NCBI GenBank assembly: GCA_030425385.1 | Contig: JAUIAH010000014.1 | Location: 62,001-126,000, forward strand | Length of the DNA stretch: 64,000 nucleotides | Direction of reading: 5' to 3' | Source: Verrucomicrobiia bacterium | Lineage (GTDB): Bacteria > Verrucomicrobiota > Verrucomicrobiia > Verrucomicrobiales > DEV007 | Shown here: positions 42,322 through 51,827 of the stretch, in pieces | How positions within the stretch are numbered: position 1 is the first letter of the stretch | Layout: every line of letters starts with the position of its first letter | Notes under the pieces: generated by a model | Seen by the model: only the letters and a program-made list of their open reading frames with translations | What the model was told of the DNA's origin: nothing | Databases searched by the model: none | Translations under genes and position numbers: made by a program

Positions 42322-43595
42322 CCGCCCACCGCCCCCTTTCCCTTCTCCTTCTGTTATGCTTGCACCTCGGTCACCCTTGTTTCGGAACGGAGCGGATCGC
42401 CGTCTTTGGTGATAGCTTGAGCAAAGAGTACCAAGTGGAGTTCTCCAATTTCGACGCCCGCAATTGGATCGAACTCCTGGATGAACATCGCCACGATGAC
42501 TTCAACGTCGGTTCCTTCGAAGTCTTTCCGGATTTCCGGGTCACCGGTCACGAATACAACTGGTCTTTCCCTGGTGCCACGGCTGACGACATGTTAGACA
42601 ACCTCACGGACGACGGCTTCTTTCAAGAGATCGCCCAAGATGAGATCAAGGATCAGCTACGGAAAGAAGTGGACCGCGTGGTGATCTTCCTCGGCGGGAA
42701 TGACATGCGCAATGGGTATCGCCGCCTCTACGAGAATGATGAGCCTGACCAATACACTAATCGCGTCTTCAACAACATACAGAGCATCCTCAACTGGGTC
42801 CGCGCACGCAATGCGAACCTAGAGATCGTCCTTGCCAACGTGCCTCACATTGGGGCGACACCGCTTATCAAAGAAGACTACGGCACGGATCCTGCCAAAG
42901 TCGCGAACGCCACCGGAGCTATTTCTCGCCTCAATCAGCGTCTCGCCACCCTCGCCCAAGAAGTCGGCGTGGGCTATGCCGATGTCTTCCGCATCACGAC
43001 GGATCTTCTTGAGGAGAAGCCCTTCTGCATCTCGGGCGTGCGTTTCCTCGATGAGTCGAACAACAATGCGGGGAAATTCTATCTTTGGTTAGGCGGGATT
43101 GGGGGCGATTTCCATCCAAATACGAATGGTCAAACGGCCGTGGCCAATGCAATCATCAAGGCTTTCAATGATACCTATGACGCGGGCATCGTTCCCCTCG
43201 GAGGCACGGAGATCCTTTCCGAAATCTTGGGCATCGAGTCCAACCGCAGCTTCGAAGACTGGATCGCTTGCTATGAGCCCGGTGCTCTGGGCAATCCCTG
43301 GGATGATCTGGATCGCGATGGGTATGACAATTTCACCGAATTCGCATTCGACATGGATCCGACTCGTCTCGATGCCCTCCCCATCACGAGCACGGCTCCC
43401 TACCAGGTAACCTTCCGGCCGCGATTGCGAACATCCGAGCACGTGGCGTGGCGCTTCGAAACGTCCACGGACCTCGCCAACTGGTCCCCCGCCCCGCCGG
43501 CATCCCTCACTGAGACCGCCTTTGGCCGTTACCGTTGGCAAACCACCGAAACCGCACCCGCACTCTTCACCCGCATCGTCGTGGTGAAACCGTGA
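42318..43595 (+). CDS. Exported SGNH/GDSL hydrolase
   Basis: A 425-aa exported esterase-like enzyme. The ATG at 42318 is preferred to an in-frame TTG at 42306: it starts a signal peptide (MTAHRPLSLLLLLCLHLGHPCFG) and overlaps the preceding stop by four bases. Catalytic blocks of the SGNH fold: block I FGDSLS (Ser-33), block II with a Gly in SFPGATADDML, block III GGNDMR (Asn) and block V DFHPN (Asp and His). The target ester, such as an acetylated polysaccharide or lipid, is unknown. The C-terminal ~110 residues carry the motif DRDGYDNFTEFAFDMDP followed by a short beta-sandwich tail, shared with other exported proteins in this window. It ends eight bases before the convergent recN. Confidence 0.9.
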   Translation: MTAHRPLSLLLLLCLHLGHPCFGTERIAVFGDSLSKEYQVEFSNFDARNWIELLDEHRHDDFNVGSFEVFPDFRVTGHEYNWSFPGATADDMLDNLTDDGFFQEIAQDEIKDQLRKEVDRVVIFLGGNDMRNGYRRLYENDEPDQYTNRVFNNIQSILNWVRARNANLEIVLANVPHIGATPLIKEDYGTDPAKVANATGAISRLNQRLATLAQEVGVGYADVFRITTDLLEEKPFCISGVRFLDESNNNAGKFYLWLGGIGGDFHPNTNGQTAVANAIIKAFNDTYDAGIVPLGGTEILSEILGIESNRSFEDWIACYEPGALGNPWDDLDRDGYDNFTEFAFDMDPTRLDALPITSTAPYQVTFRPRLRTSEHVAWRFETSTDLANWSPAPPASLTETAFGRYRWQTTETAPALFTRIVVVKP

Positions 43596-43603
43596 GGACA
43601 TCA

Positions 43604-45256
43604 TCAGCCCAGGAGGCTCTTGGCATGGGCCTTGGCGGACTTGGCATCACCGCCTAACATGCGCGCCAATTCATCGATGCGGTCATTGCCATCAATGGTG
43701 CGCAGCTTGGAGACGGTGCGTTTGCCAGAGACGTCTTTCTCGACGACACAATGTCCCTTGGCCAGGGCGGCTACTTGCGGGAGATGCGTGATTGAGATCA
43801 CTTGATGGTTCTCAGCCAATTGCGCCATCTTGGCACCGACGGCACTGGCAATTTCACCACCCACATTGGCGTCAATTTCATCAAAGACGAGCAAGGGGAT
43901 GGCATCTTGTTTCGCCAGGGCACTCTTCACGGCCAGCATCACTCGCGCCATTTCGCCACTGGAGGCAATGAGCCGGAGCGGCTTGGAAGGCTCTCCTGGA
44001 TTGGGAGCGAAGATGAAATCTGCCGTCTCCGCGCCTTGCGCACTCGGAGCATCAAACGGCACCAACTCGACCTCAATCTTGGAACGCTTGAATCCAAGAT
44101 CGGCAAGATGTTCCGCGATGCGCCGCCCAAGCTTGGGAGCCGCCGCACGGCGCGCTTGCGTGAGCTTGACCGCCCGAGCATCAACATCTCTGCGGGCGTC
44201 CTTTACCGCCTGCTCCAGGCGGGCGATGGCGTCCCCTCGCCCATCGATCCGTTCGAGCTTTGCCTCGGCGCGCTCGCGGAAGGCGATCACTTCATCAATC
44301 GTGTTCCCATACTTGCGTTTGAGCGTCTCGAGCGAGTGGATCCGCTCCTCAATCTCAGCCACTTCACCGGGGTCAACTTCCAAGTCACTGACATAATCCT
44401 GCATGGAGCGCACCATCTCCTCCAACTCCACCTGGGCACTATCAAATTCACGCGTGAACGCATCCGTTTGCGGGTCCATGCCCTGTAGTTCGCGGATCAA
44501 GCGCTGCGTCTCGCCTAACTGACTGAGGATGCTATTCTCGCTTTCGTCGAGTTGATAGAGAATCTTCTGTGAAAGCGTGAGAAGATGGGTGGCGTTGGAA
44601 ACGACCTTGAAGCGCTGCTCCAACGGCCCCACTTCATCTGGTTGTGGATCCACCGAGGCAATGTCCTGAATTTGGAACTTCAAGAGATCGATCTCTTGTT
44701 CGGTCGCCCGTTCACTCTGGGTCAACTCTTCCAATTCCTCGGATGCTCGCTTCCACTGCTTATAGGCTTCCCGATAGGATTGCCGCGCTTTCTCCGCCCC
44801 AGCAAAAGCGTCTAACATATGAAGCTGGCGATCTTGAGAAATGAGAGATTGGTGATCATGAGGCCCATGCAGATCGACGAGAAAGTGCCCTAACACTTTC
44901 AGCACGGCCAAGGTCGCGGGTGAACAATTGATAAACTGCTTCCCGCCGCTCTTGGCACCGATGACACGCTTGATCACCAATTGATTGTCCTCACAGGGAT
45001 CGAATCCGAAGGCCTCCAACTGCTCATTCACCAGAGCGACGTTTGGCAATTCGAAGACCGCCTCGACCGTGCACGCATCGGTGCCCGTCCGGACAAGGGA
45101 CCTGTCGGCGCGATCTCCGAGGACCAGCTTGATGGCTCCGACGATGATGGATTTCCCGGCTCCCGTCTCGCCAGTGACGCACACGAGCCCGTCGCCGAGT
45201 TCCCATGTGAGGGAGTCGACCAGGGCGAGATTGGTGATCTTGAGAACGGACAGCAT
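43604..45256 (-). CDS. recN: DNA repair ATPase RecN
   Basis: A 550-aa SMC-like ATPase that acts in double-strand break repair. The start at 45256 gives the usual N-terminus (MLSVLKITNLALVDSLTWEL); an in-frame start at 45307 adds a non-homologous 17-residue extension and is rejected. Walker A is GETGAGKS (29-36); the middle carries two coiled-coil segments rich in Glu/Gln/Arg (EQEIDLLKFQIQDI, ERIHSLETLKRKYGN); the C-terminal half has the signature LIASSGEMARVMLA and Walker B LLVFDEIDANVGG, then HQVISITHLPQVAA. Length matches the family (about 550). It is divergent from the metallo-hydrolase gene with 59 bases between. Confidence 0.97.
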   Translation of the reverse strand: MLSVLKITNLALVDSLTWELGDGLVCVTGETGAGKSIIVGAIKLVLGDRADRSLVRTGTDACTVEAVFELPNVALVNEQLEAFGFDPCEDNQLVIKRVIGAKSGGKQFINCSPATLAVLKVLGHFLVDLHGPHDHQSLISQDRQLHMLDAFAGAEKARQSYREAYKQWKRASEELEELTQSERATEQEIDLLKFQIQDIASVDPQPDEVGPLEQRFKVVSNATHLLTLSQKILYQLDESENSILSQLGETQRLIRELQGMDPQTDAFTREFDSAQVELEEMVRSMQDYVSDLEVDPGEVAEIEERIHSLETLKRKYGNTIDEVIAFRERAEAKLERIDGRGDAIARLEQAVKDARRDVDARAVKLTQARRAAAPKLGRRIAEHLADLGFKRSKIEVELVPFDAPSAQGAETADFIFAPNPGEPSKPLRLIASSGEMARVMLAVKSALAKQDAIPLLVFDEIDANVGGEIASAVGAKMAQLAENHQVISITHLPQVAALAKGHCVVEKDVSGKRTVSKLRTIDGNDRIDELARMLGGDAKSAKAHAKSLLG

Positions 45257-45315
45257 GTTGATTTCTGGGGCGGCGAGCTTAGGTAGGCGACCATGCCAAT
45301 GCAACACGCCGTTTG

Positions 45316-46098
45316 ATGGAAAAGCTGCGCGTCACCTTCCTCGGAACCGCCACCTCGATCGGTATCCCTGTGATCGGGTGCGACTGCTCGGTGTGCCGCT
45401 CTGAGGACCCGCGCAACAAGCGTTTGCGGTCATCCATCTACGTGGAGACCGACGCCTGCTGCTGGGTGGTCGACACGGGACCGGATTTCCGTACGCAATG
45501 CCTGCGTGAGGATATCCGGCAGGTGGATGCCGTGCTCTACACGCACTCGCACATGGATCACGTGGTGGGATTCGACGACCTGCGCCGCTTCACCTTCGGC
45601 CATGACATCGAAATGCCCATTCACGCCACGGCTGAGACCCTCGACGACCTCCAGCGGATGTTTCATTATGCCTTTAATGGTGAGAATCGCTATACTGGCT
45701 ATATCAAACCAAATCCTCATGTCATCGATGGCTCCTTCCAACTGGGCGACTGCGAGGTCACGCCCTTGCCCGTTTCTCATGGCAAGGTGGAGACCATTGG
45801 ATTCCAGTTTCAGTTACCCAGCGGCCCCCGGTTTGGCTATGTGAGTGATTGCAAGACGCTCTCTGAGGCGGCCGAAGAGACCCTCAGGGAGGTGGATGTC
45901 CTTGTGATCGATGCCTTGCGGTTCACACCGCACCCCACCCACATGAATTTCGACGAGGCGCTCGCCACCGCCGAGAGACTGAACGCGCGCCAGACCTGGT
46001 TCACCCATTTCAGCGATGAGGTGGATCATCAAAAGGCGGAAGCCACGCTTCCCAAAGGCGTGGCCCTCGCGTATGATGGACTGAAGCTGGAAATATGA
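45316..46098 (+). CDS. Metallo-beta-lactamase-fold hydrolase, PhnP-like
   Basis: A 260-aa metal-dependent hydrolase related to PhnP (phosphoribosyl 1,2-cyclic phosphodiesterase). The MBL motif is HSHMDH (His-77, His-79, Asp-81, His-82). The N-terminal Cys cluster GCDCSVC (Cys-22, Cys-24, Cys-27) matches the structural zinc site known from PhnP. Later metal ligands lie in VSHGKVETIGFQ and near FTHFSDEVDH. The start at 45316 (MEKLRVTFLG) is chosen over an upstream TTG. There are no other phn genes nearby, so phosphonate use is not implied and the substrate may be a different cyclic or phosphodiester compound. It overlaps the TIGR03790 gene by ATGA. Confidence 0.88.
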   Translation: MEKLRVTFLGTATSIGIPVIGCDCSVCRSEDPRNKRLRSSIYVETDACCWVVDTGPDFRTQCLREDIRQVDAVLYTHSHMDHVVGFDDLRRFTFGHDIEMPIHATAETLDDLQRMFHYAFNGENRYTGYIKPNPHVIDGSFQLGDCEVTPLPVSHGKVETIGFQFQLPSGPRFGYVSDCKTLSEAAEETLREVDVLVIDALRFTPHPTHMNFDEALATAERLNARQTWFTHFSDEVDHQKAEATLPKGVALAYDGLKLEI

Positions 46099-47657
46099 TG
46101 ATGTTAGCACCCTGCCGTTCTCCCCTGATTGCCCTGCTATGCCTGACCCTTGCCTCCTTGGGGACCGCTGTCGCGAAGGACTCCGTCTACTCCGACTCGA
46201 CGGTGGTGATCTACAACAAGAACTTTCCGGGCTCGGATGTTGTGGCCTCGCATTACGTCACCCAGCGTAGCATCAACTCCAACAACCGCATCGCCCTGGA
46301 TTGCCCTCCCACGGAGGAGATCAGTCGGGAACAATACCGCGATACCATCGAGGCGCCTCTTCGCGAGATCTTTCAGAAGAAAGGGTGGTGGCAAGTTGAG
46401 GAGCTCGGCAATACCAAGCGCGTCGTGAAGAATGCCATTCACGTCGTGGTCCTGGCTCACGGGATCCCCCTCAAGATCAAGGATCCGATCCAGGAGAACA
46501 CTAGCAAACAACACACGGACGCGGCCAGTGTGGACTCTGAACTGACGATGCTAGCAGATTACCGCGAGCGCTTCGTTGGCTGGCAGCCGAATCCCTACTT
46601 CCGCAAAGACGTCGCCTTTGGAGATGCCGCCCTCACGGGGCTCATGCTCGTGGGCCGTTTGGACGGCCCTGATGTCGCGAGTTGTCGGCGCCTCATCGAT
46701 GACGCCTCCAAGGTGGAACGCGTGGGCCTTTGGGGGCGAGCCTACGTCGACCTCGCGCAGAAGACCGATGGTGGATTCAAGCAAGGGGAAGACTGGCTGA
46801 CGAGTATCATCGCCCAATGCGACCGCGATGGCATCGCCACGGTGCTCAACACCCAGAAAGCGGCGTTTCCCACGCACTATCCCATGGAAGACGCGGCCCT
46901 CTACTTCGGCTGGTACACACGCAACGCCAACGGCCCGTTCCTCAATCCCGAGTTCCAACTCAAGAAAGGCGCGGTGGCCTGTCACATTCACAGCTACAGC
47001 GCCATGACCATCCGCTCGGACGCTAAGGAATGGGTAGGCCCCCTCGTTTCCAAAGGAGCCTGTGGGGTACTCGGCAATGTCTACGAACCCTTCCTCGGGG
47101 CGACCACCCATCTCGACCTCTTCTTGAGACGCTTGTTAGATGGCTACACGCTGGCCGAAGCTGCCTACATGTCGACGCCGTATCTCTCGTGGATGAGTGT
47201 CGTGGTCGGCGATCCACTCTACCGTCCTTTCGACGGATTCCGGACCTATGAACCGCAATTCTTCCGGAGTGATTCCGACCTCCATGCGAAAACCTATCAT
47301 GTGGCCAACAAGCTTTGGGCCGATGAGCCGCACACACTCACAGAGAAACTGAAGAATGCCTCCACGAAACATCGCACGGGCTTTTATTTGGAAGCGCAGG
47401 CCGCACGCCTCCACGCGGGACACATGTATAACCGCGCAGCGACGCTCTATCATCAAGCGAAGGCTCGATACCTCCAACCCATCGACCAGCTTCGGGTGGG
47501 ATTGCAACTGGTCGACCTTGAGCTCTCACGCAACAACAAGGCTCAAGCCGTAGGCCTCCTCCGTGGCATGCAATCGGAGTTCTCCGAGCTTCCAGAGGTC
47601 AAAGCGGTCACGGCGATGATCAATCAGTTAGACCCACCTGGCCCCTCGGGATCCTAG
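46095..47657 (+). CDS. TIGR03790 family exported protein
   Basis: A 520-aa exported protein. A signal peptide (residues 1-27, PLIALLCLTLASLGTAVA) precedes the typical family opening VVIYNKNFPGSDVVASHYVTQRSI. Further recognisable parts are HVVVLAHGIPLKIKDP, FGDAALTGLMLVGRLDGPDV, YFGWYTRNANGPFLNP, ACHIHSYSAMTIR and GDPLYRPFDGF. TIGR03790 proteins occur in Verrucomicrobia, Planctomycetes and Acidobacteria, with no known reaction; the HGIP and GWY...GP motifs hint at a peptidase-like (gingipain/caspase) fold, which I infer only weakly. The C-terminal ~130 residues look helical (TPR-like). It overlaps the upstream gene by four bases and the downstream one by a single base, so all three form one operon. 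Confidence 0.88.
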   Translation: MMMLAPCRSPLIALLCLTLASLGTAVAKDSVYSDSTVVIYNKNFPGSDVVASHYVTQRSINSNNRIALDCPPTEEISREQYRDTIEAPLREIFQKKGWWQVEELGNTKRVVKNAIHVVVLAHGIPLKIKDPIQENTSKQHTDAASVDSELTMLADYRERFVGWQPNPYFRKDVAFGDAALTGLMLVGRLDGPDVASCRRLIDDASKVERVGLWGRAYVDLAQKTDGGFKQGEDWLTSIIAQCDRDGIATVLNTQKAAFPTHYPMEDAALYFGWYTRNANGPFLNPEFQLKKGAVACHIHSYSAMTIRSDAKEWVGPLVSKGACGVLGNVYEPFLGATTHLDLFLRRLLDGYTLAEAAYMSTPYLSWMSVVVGDPLYRPFDGFRTYEPQFFRSDSDLHAKTYHVANKLWADEPHTLTEKLKNASTKHRTGFYLEAQAARLHAGHMYNRAATLYHQAKARYLQPIDQLRVGLQLVDLELSRNNKAQAVGLLRGMQSEFSELPEVKAVTAMINQLDPPGPSGS

Positions 47658-49093
47658 TGGAGAAGGCTCCCCAGCTAGTGAAGCTTTCCGGGAGTGCTCG
47701 CTACGCGGCTCTTCGTGAGCAACTCATCGCCAACGACACGCTCGCCTCGCGAGTACGCGACGAGCGATCCCATCTATCCGAGTTAGAACTGCAGAGCCTC
47801 TGGTTCGCGGGCGCCTTCGGCAACCGTTTCGCCACCGTTGATGGTGAACCTGTTGAGATCATCCAATTCGGGCATTGGAATCACGCAGCAGGCCCCGATT
47901 TCACGGACACCGCGATTCGGCTTCGCGGGGAAACGCGTCGTGGCCCCATCGAACTCGATCCGCATGTGCGGGACTGGGAACGGCACGGACACGATGAGAA
48001 TGCGGCCTATGATCGTGTCGTCCTCCACGTCTACTTTGAAGAAGGCCCTGAGCGCTTCTTCACCCGCACCTCACATCACCACGAGGTCCCGCAAGTCCGC
48101 CTGGACCTCCATGCCTACCCCGATCTTGAGCCCCTTTCCTATCTTCCCGCAGATGCGCATTTGGGTCGTTGCTCTTACATCTTCACCGAGCTCGATGATT
48201 CACTCGTTGAAGAGATTCTTGAGGGCGCAGCTCAGTATCGTCTAGAATGCAAGGCCCAACGCCTGGCCCGCGTCGCCGATCTCCATGGTGAGGACCAAGC
48301 CCTTTTCCAAGGCATGGCAGAATGCCTTGGCTACCGCCACAACCGGTTCCCCATGCGTGTGCTCAGCCAGCGTGCGCCTCTGACCACCTTGCAGAAGCGC
48401 GAAACGCCCGAAGCGATCGACGCGCTCCTCTTCGGCCTGGCTGGCTTCTTGGAAGGCGAGCGCCACGTCGAATCTCCTCACACAGACACCACCGCCTATC
48501 AGCGTGCGCTTTGGAGCCTCTGGTGGCACGAACGCGATGCCTGGTCGTCGGCCACTCGGATTCCTCTGCCTTGGAAAACCGCAGGAGCGCGGCCGCAGAA
48601 TCATCCTCAGCGACGCCTGGGAGCCCTCACCCATCTGGCTCATGCCTGGCAAGACTTCTCCAAACTCGCCCTGCGGCTAGACCCTGACATCAAGCGCGTC
48701 GAAGCTTTCCTGACACAACTGCGACACCCTTTCTGGGACCAGCACTACACGCTACGGGCCGCCAGTGCACGCCGCCTCGCCCTCATCGGTCCCTCGCGTG
48801 CGCGTGACGCCGTGGCCAATCAGGTCCTTCCCCTCGCCTACCGGAAAGACGCTGAAGCCGCATGGCTTCGTTTCCGCCAGCTTCGCGCCTCACAAAGCAA
48901 CGATAAGCTCCGGCGGGCAGCCATTCGCCTATTCGGAGAACACCCACGCCAGGATCGCTTCCTCAAGAAGGTCTATCATCAGCAGGCGCTCCTGCAGATC
49001 TACGATGACTTCTGCCTCGCAGACGCCTCCGCCTGCGAAGCATGCCCATTTCCCGAGCAGCTCTGGCACTTGACGGCGGATCACCGCCAATGA
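47657..49093 (+). CDS. DUF2851 family protein
   Basis: A 478-aa cytoplasmic protein read from the GTG at 47657, which shares one base with the preceding TAG. DUF2851 features: LSELELQSLWFAGAFGNRFATVDGEPVEII, GHWNHAAGPDFTDTAIRL, then IELDPHVRDWERHGH and YDRVVLHVYF. The conserved H-x-x-x-W-x-x-H-x-H cluster suggests a metal or nucleic-acid site. The C-terminus carries CLADASACEACPFPEQLW, a Cys cluster typical of this family. No function is known. The genetic link to the TIGR03790 and MBL genes is tight and may be conserved in relatives; I cannot check that here. Confidence 0.88.
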   Translation: MEKAPQLVKLSGSARYAALREQLIANDTLASRVRDERSHLSELELQSLWFAGAFGNRFATVDGEPVEIIQFGHWNHAAGPDFTDTAIRLRGETRRGPIELDPHVRDWERHGHDENAAYDRVVLHVYFEEGPERFFTRTSHHHEVPQVRLDLHAYPDLEPLSYLPADAHLGRCSYIFTELDDSLVEEILEGAAQYRLECKAQRLARVADLHGEDQALFQGMAECLGYRHNRFPMRVLSQRAPLTTLQKRETPEAIDALLFGLAGFLEGERHVESPHTDTTAYQRALWSLWWHERDAWSSATRIPLPWKTAGARPQNHPQRRLGALTHLAHAWQDFSKLALRLDPDIKRVEAFLTQLRHPFWDQHYTLRAASARRLALIGPSRARDAVANQVLPLAYRKDAEAAWLRFRQLRASQSNDKLRRAAIRLFGEHPRQDRFLKKVYHQQALLQIYDDFCLADASACEACPFPEQLWHLTADHRQ

Positions 49094-49102
49094 CGTGGCT
49101 TG

Positions 49103-49140
49103 GGCGAGACCTCACTCCGGGACGCCCGTGAAGTCTCGCC
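49103..49140 (+). terminator. Terminator-like hairpin after the MBL/TIGR03790/DUF2851 operon
   Basis: An 8-bp inverted repeat (ggcgagac 49103-49110, gtctcgcc 49133-49140) lies ten bases after the DUF2851 stop and is followed by gttta. A second, smaller hairpin (gagggc 49148-49153, gccctc 49166-49171) follows. The loop is long (22 bases) and the T-run short, so this is a moderate candidate. Confidence 0.45.
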
Positions 49141-49208
49141 GTTTAGTGAGGGCAACCACTCAGTCGCCCTCGGAGCCACTTCCTTTGACCACAGTCCTCT
49201 CGATACGT

Positions 49209-49634
49209 TCAGAGAAACGTCCTCCGATCTTTGTGAGGATAGACATCGGTGAAATAGAGGCATGCGATGATCATGCCGGTCACCATTGCAGAGAGAGTTT
49301 CAAGGAGGTCGGTCCACCCATGGGCGATCCGAAGGCCGGAAGTCGGCATCAACAGGAAGCCCGGGATCAATGTCAGAACATAGAGGGGTCGCGAATAGGG
49401 CTTGAGCATCCAGAGCCAAACCCACACAAAGATGATGATTGGCAAGATCCCCAAGGCCATCAGAACAAGGACAGACTCACTCTCGATCAGGTTCTGTCGT
49501 TCCTGTCTCAGCAGCCATTCCTCAAGGGCGGGATCACTCTCCAAGTGCGCAAACCACCACCAATCGACTTTCACCCCGACGATCAATAGGCAAATCTCGA
49601 TGGCAATGAGCCATTGAAGCGTTTGCCTCGTCAT
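49209..49634 (-). CDS. Small polytopic membrane protein, unknown function
   Basis: A 141-aa protein with about four hydrophobic segments: LQWLIAIEICLLIVGV, VLVLMALGILPIIIFVWVWLWML, LYVLTLIPGFLLM and LLETLSAMVTGMIIACLYF. Charged loops between them (HLESDPALEEWLLRQERQN, PHKDRRTFL at the end) fit a membrane protein, which supports a real gene over a chance frame. I recognise no family. It stands alone: it is convergent with the DUF2851 operon and lies 49 bases downstream of the aldolase/dehydrogenase gene on the same strand, so it could be read through from there. Confidence 0.6.
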   Translation of the reverse strand: MTRQTLQWLIAIEICLLIVGVKVDWWWFAHLESDPALEEWLLRQERQNLIESESVLVLMALGILPIIIFVWVWLWMLKPYSRPLYVLTLIPGFLLMPTSGLRIAHGWTDLLETLSAMVTGMIIACLYFTDVYPHKDRRTFL

Positions 49635-49683
49635 TTATGGAAATGCCAGAGTTTCAACGAAGGGCTCGTTTCTCACAGACTCC

Positions 49684-51657
49684 CTAAATCACGCGATCGT
49701 TCCCACCATCGACAGGGACTTGCGCACCAGTCGTCTTGCCGAAGATAGGGCCAGCCATGGCCGCGACCATGTTGCCCACATCGGCGGATTTGATCTCCGT
49801 CTTCATGAGATTGCGCTTCTTGTACTCCTCCACGGTGATCCCGTAGCGTTCCGCAGATCGAGCGAGCACTTCGGGTGTCCAAAGTTTGGTGTCAAAGACC
49901 GCATCCGGATGGACGATATTCACGCGGATACCCTCTGGAGCGAGTTCCAGGGCAGCGACGCGCACGAGCTGGGTCAGACCCGCCTTGGCACAGGAATACG
50001 AGGCGGCCCCCGCACCAGGAGCATGAACGTTGCGCGAGCCTATATAGATGGCGGTGGGATCGATCCCATGCCGGAGATAAGGCACGCAATGATGTAAGAG
50101 GCGCACGTGACTGGTGAGATTCACCGCCATGCTCTTGTCCCAGTTCTCCGGCTCTAACTTTTCCACATGGGCACCCGCAGTGAAGATTCCGGCATTGCTA
50201 ACGAGAATATCCAGGCCGCCGAAGCGCTTCACGGTTTCGTCGACGACTCCTCTCGTAGCGTCGTCATCGGTGAGGTTGCAGATCACGCCCAGACGATCGT
50301 CGTCTTGGAGTTCCTCAATCTCAGGATTCAAATCCACGCCCACCACCGCGGCGCCCGCATCATAGAGCGCCTGCAAACACGCGCGACCGATCCCCGCCGC
50401 CGCTCCGGTGATCAAGGCCACCTTGCCCTCAAGCGGACGCGGTGCTGGGGCTTTCTTCAACTTGGCTTGTTCCAAATCCCAATACTCGATATCAAAGAGC
50501 GCGCTTTCGGTGAGCGGGCTCCACCCGCCCAATTCCTCCCCCCACTGGATCGTCTCGCGGGTCGTCTTCACGATGTCCCCCACCACGTCGGCGCTCCGCA
50601 CATTTCTGCCAAAGGATACCGTGCCATTGCCTAACCACACGGCCCACCGCGGCGCCTGATCGAGCATTTGCAAATCCGGCGTCGCAAAGCGCTGAAAGTA
50701 GTTCTGATAGTGTCCCGCGTAGGCATCCACGGCTCCGTCTAAGTCCCCATTCTCAAAGACCAGGGGAACGCGCTTGGTGCGCAAGACGTGATCGGGAGTC
50801 ACAGGGCCGCGCTGGGCGATGTCACCAACGTCAGGTCGCAACGCAAAGCCTGCAGCCTCCGCTGACGCATCCAGGCGGGCGATCATGGCTTGTTCCGCGG
50901 CTTCCGACACGTCATGACGCAATTGTGCTAGTTTGACCAAATCAAGATCCTTCGGTTCGCCGGTGGGAAAGGAGAAGGCTGAGCACCCCTGCTTCATAAA
51001 ATCTTCCGCCTCCCCCACGAGAGCGATCATGCGATCGTAGGATTCCTGCGCGGTCTGACCGAAACTGAAGATCCCATGATTCAGGAGCACCATGCCCTCG
51101 ATCCCAAAGAAATCTTGCCCCTGGATTTGTTCGAAAACGTGCCGTGCCAAGACAAATCCCGGCATGATGTAAGGGACGATGAGCACCCGCGACCCATAGA
51201 TTTCTTTCACCCGGGCCTCACCACGATCGTGATTGGTCACGGCCAGGATCGCATTGGCGTGGGTGTGATCGACAAAGGTGAATGGCAGGACGGCGTGCAA
51301 GATCGCCTCGATCGAACCGGTGGGCGCTGCAGGATTCGTCATACCTGCGCGCATCTGGGTCACCATGTCTGCGTCGCTCAGCGACTCCAAGGCGGCCAAT
51401 TGCATCAACACCTCCATGCGAATGGGAGCGAAGCCTTCCTTGGCAATCGTCCCCAAGTCCCAACCGGACCCCTTCACATAGAGAATCTCCTCTTCGTCTC
51501 CGAAGAAGGATTGCTCGGTGATCTTCACAGAGGTGTTGCCCCCTCCATGCAAGACCAACTCAGGGTCCTGGCCCAACAATTGCGAACTGTACACGCGCTG
51601 AGCGAGGAGATCATCCCCCAGCGCACTGGCTTCTGCGGCGTTCCAACGATTCTTCAT
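49684..51657 (-). CDS. Bifunctional class II aldolase / short-chain dehydrogenase
   Basis: A 657-aa fusion enzyme. The start at 51657 (MKNRWNAAEA) is chosen; the upstream extension to 51768 is Cys- and Trp-rich and looks non-coding. The N-terminal class II aldolase domain carries LVLHGGGNTSVK, the metal-binding His pair in FVDHTHANA and MVLLNHGIFSFG. The C-terminal SDR domain (from about residue 420) carries TGAAAGIGRA, a NAGI stretch and the catalytic Tyr and Lys in ASYSCAKAGL, and ends PVDGGNDRV. The architecture is that of rhamnulose-1-phosphate aldolase/alcohol dehydrogenase relatives, but no rhamnose genes lie nearby, so I give no symbol. Expected role: cleavage of a sugar phosphate to a C3 unit and lactaldehyde or a similar aldehyde, then redox conversion. 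Cytoplasmic. Confidence 0.9.
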   Translation of the reverse strand: MKNRWNAAEASALGDDLLAQRVYSSQLLGQDPELVLHGGGNTSVKITEQSFFGDEEEILYVKGSGWDLGTIAKEGFAPIRMEVLMQLAALESLSDADMVTQMRAGMTNPAAPTGSIEAILHAVLPFTFVDHTHANAILAVTNHDRGEARVKEIYGSRVLIVPYIMPGFVLARHVFEQIQGQDFFGIEGMVLLNHGIFSFGQTAQESYDRMIALVGEAEDFMKQGCSAFSFPTGEPKDLDLVKLAQLRHDVSEAAEQAMIARLDASAEAAGFALRPDVGDIAQRGPVTPDHVLRTKRVPLVFENGDLDGAVDAYAGHYQNYFQRFATPDLQMLDQAPRWAVWLGNGTVSFGRNVRSADVVGDIVKTTRETIQWGEELGGWSPLTESALFDIEYWDLEQAKLKKAPAPRPLEGKVALITGAAAGIGRACLQALYDAGAAVVGVDLNPEIEELQDDDRLGVICNLTDDDATRGVVDETVKRFGGLDILVSNAGIFTAGAHVEKLEPENWDKSMAVNLTSHVRLLHHCVPYLRHGIDPTAIYIGSRNVHAPGAGAASYSCAKAGLTQLVRVAALELAPEGIRVNIVHPDAVFDTKLWTPEVLARSAERYGITVEEYKKRNLMKTEIKSADVGNMVAAMAGPIFGKTTGAQVPVDGGNDRVI

Positions 51658-51827
51658 CACGTAAAGGTGCCGCCAGCATGCCGTAGGAGCGCCAATCCGC
51701 CAGCGGAAACACCCGGTCAGAGGGCAGTTCTTGGTCTTTCCCCCAGGAATCAATCCTTCGAACGCCACCTACAATCTTAGAAAGAAGTTGTAGTGTAAGA
51801 TCTTGATCACAGCTTTACTCTCTGACG

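Noticed and set aside
49684-51657. Naming the aldolase/dehydrogenase as a rhamnose enzyme (rhaD-like)
   Set aside because: The architecture fits, but there is no rhamnose isomerase, kinase or transporter nearby, and the family includes members with other or unknown substrates.
51794-51811. CRP-like site (tgtaagatcttgatcaca) between the aldolase gene and the small membrane gene
   Set aside because: The half sites are 8 bases apart instead of 6, and the left half is imperfect; the match is no better than chance.
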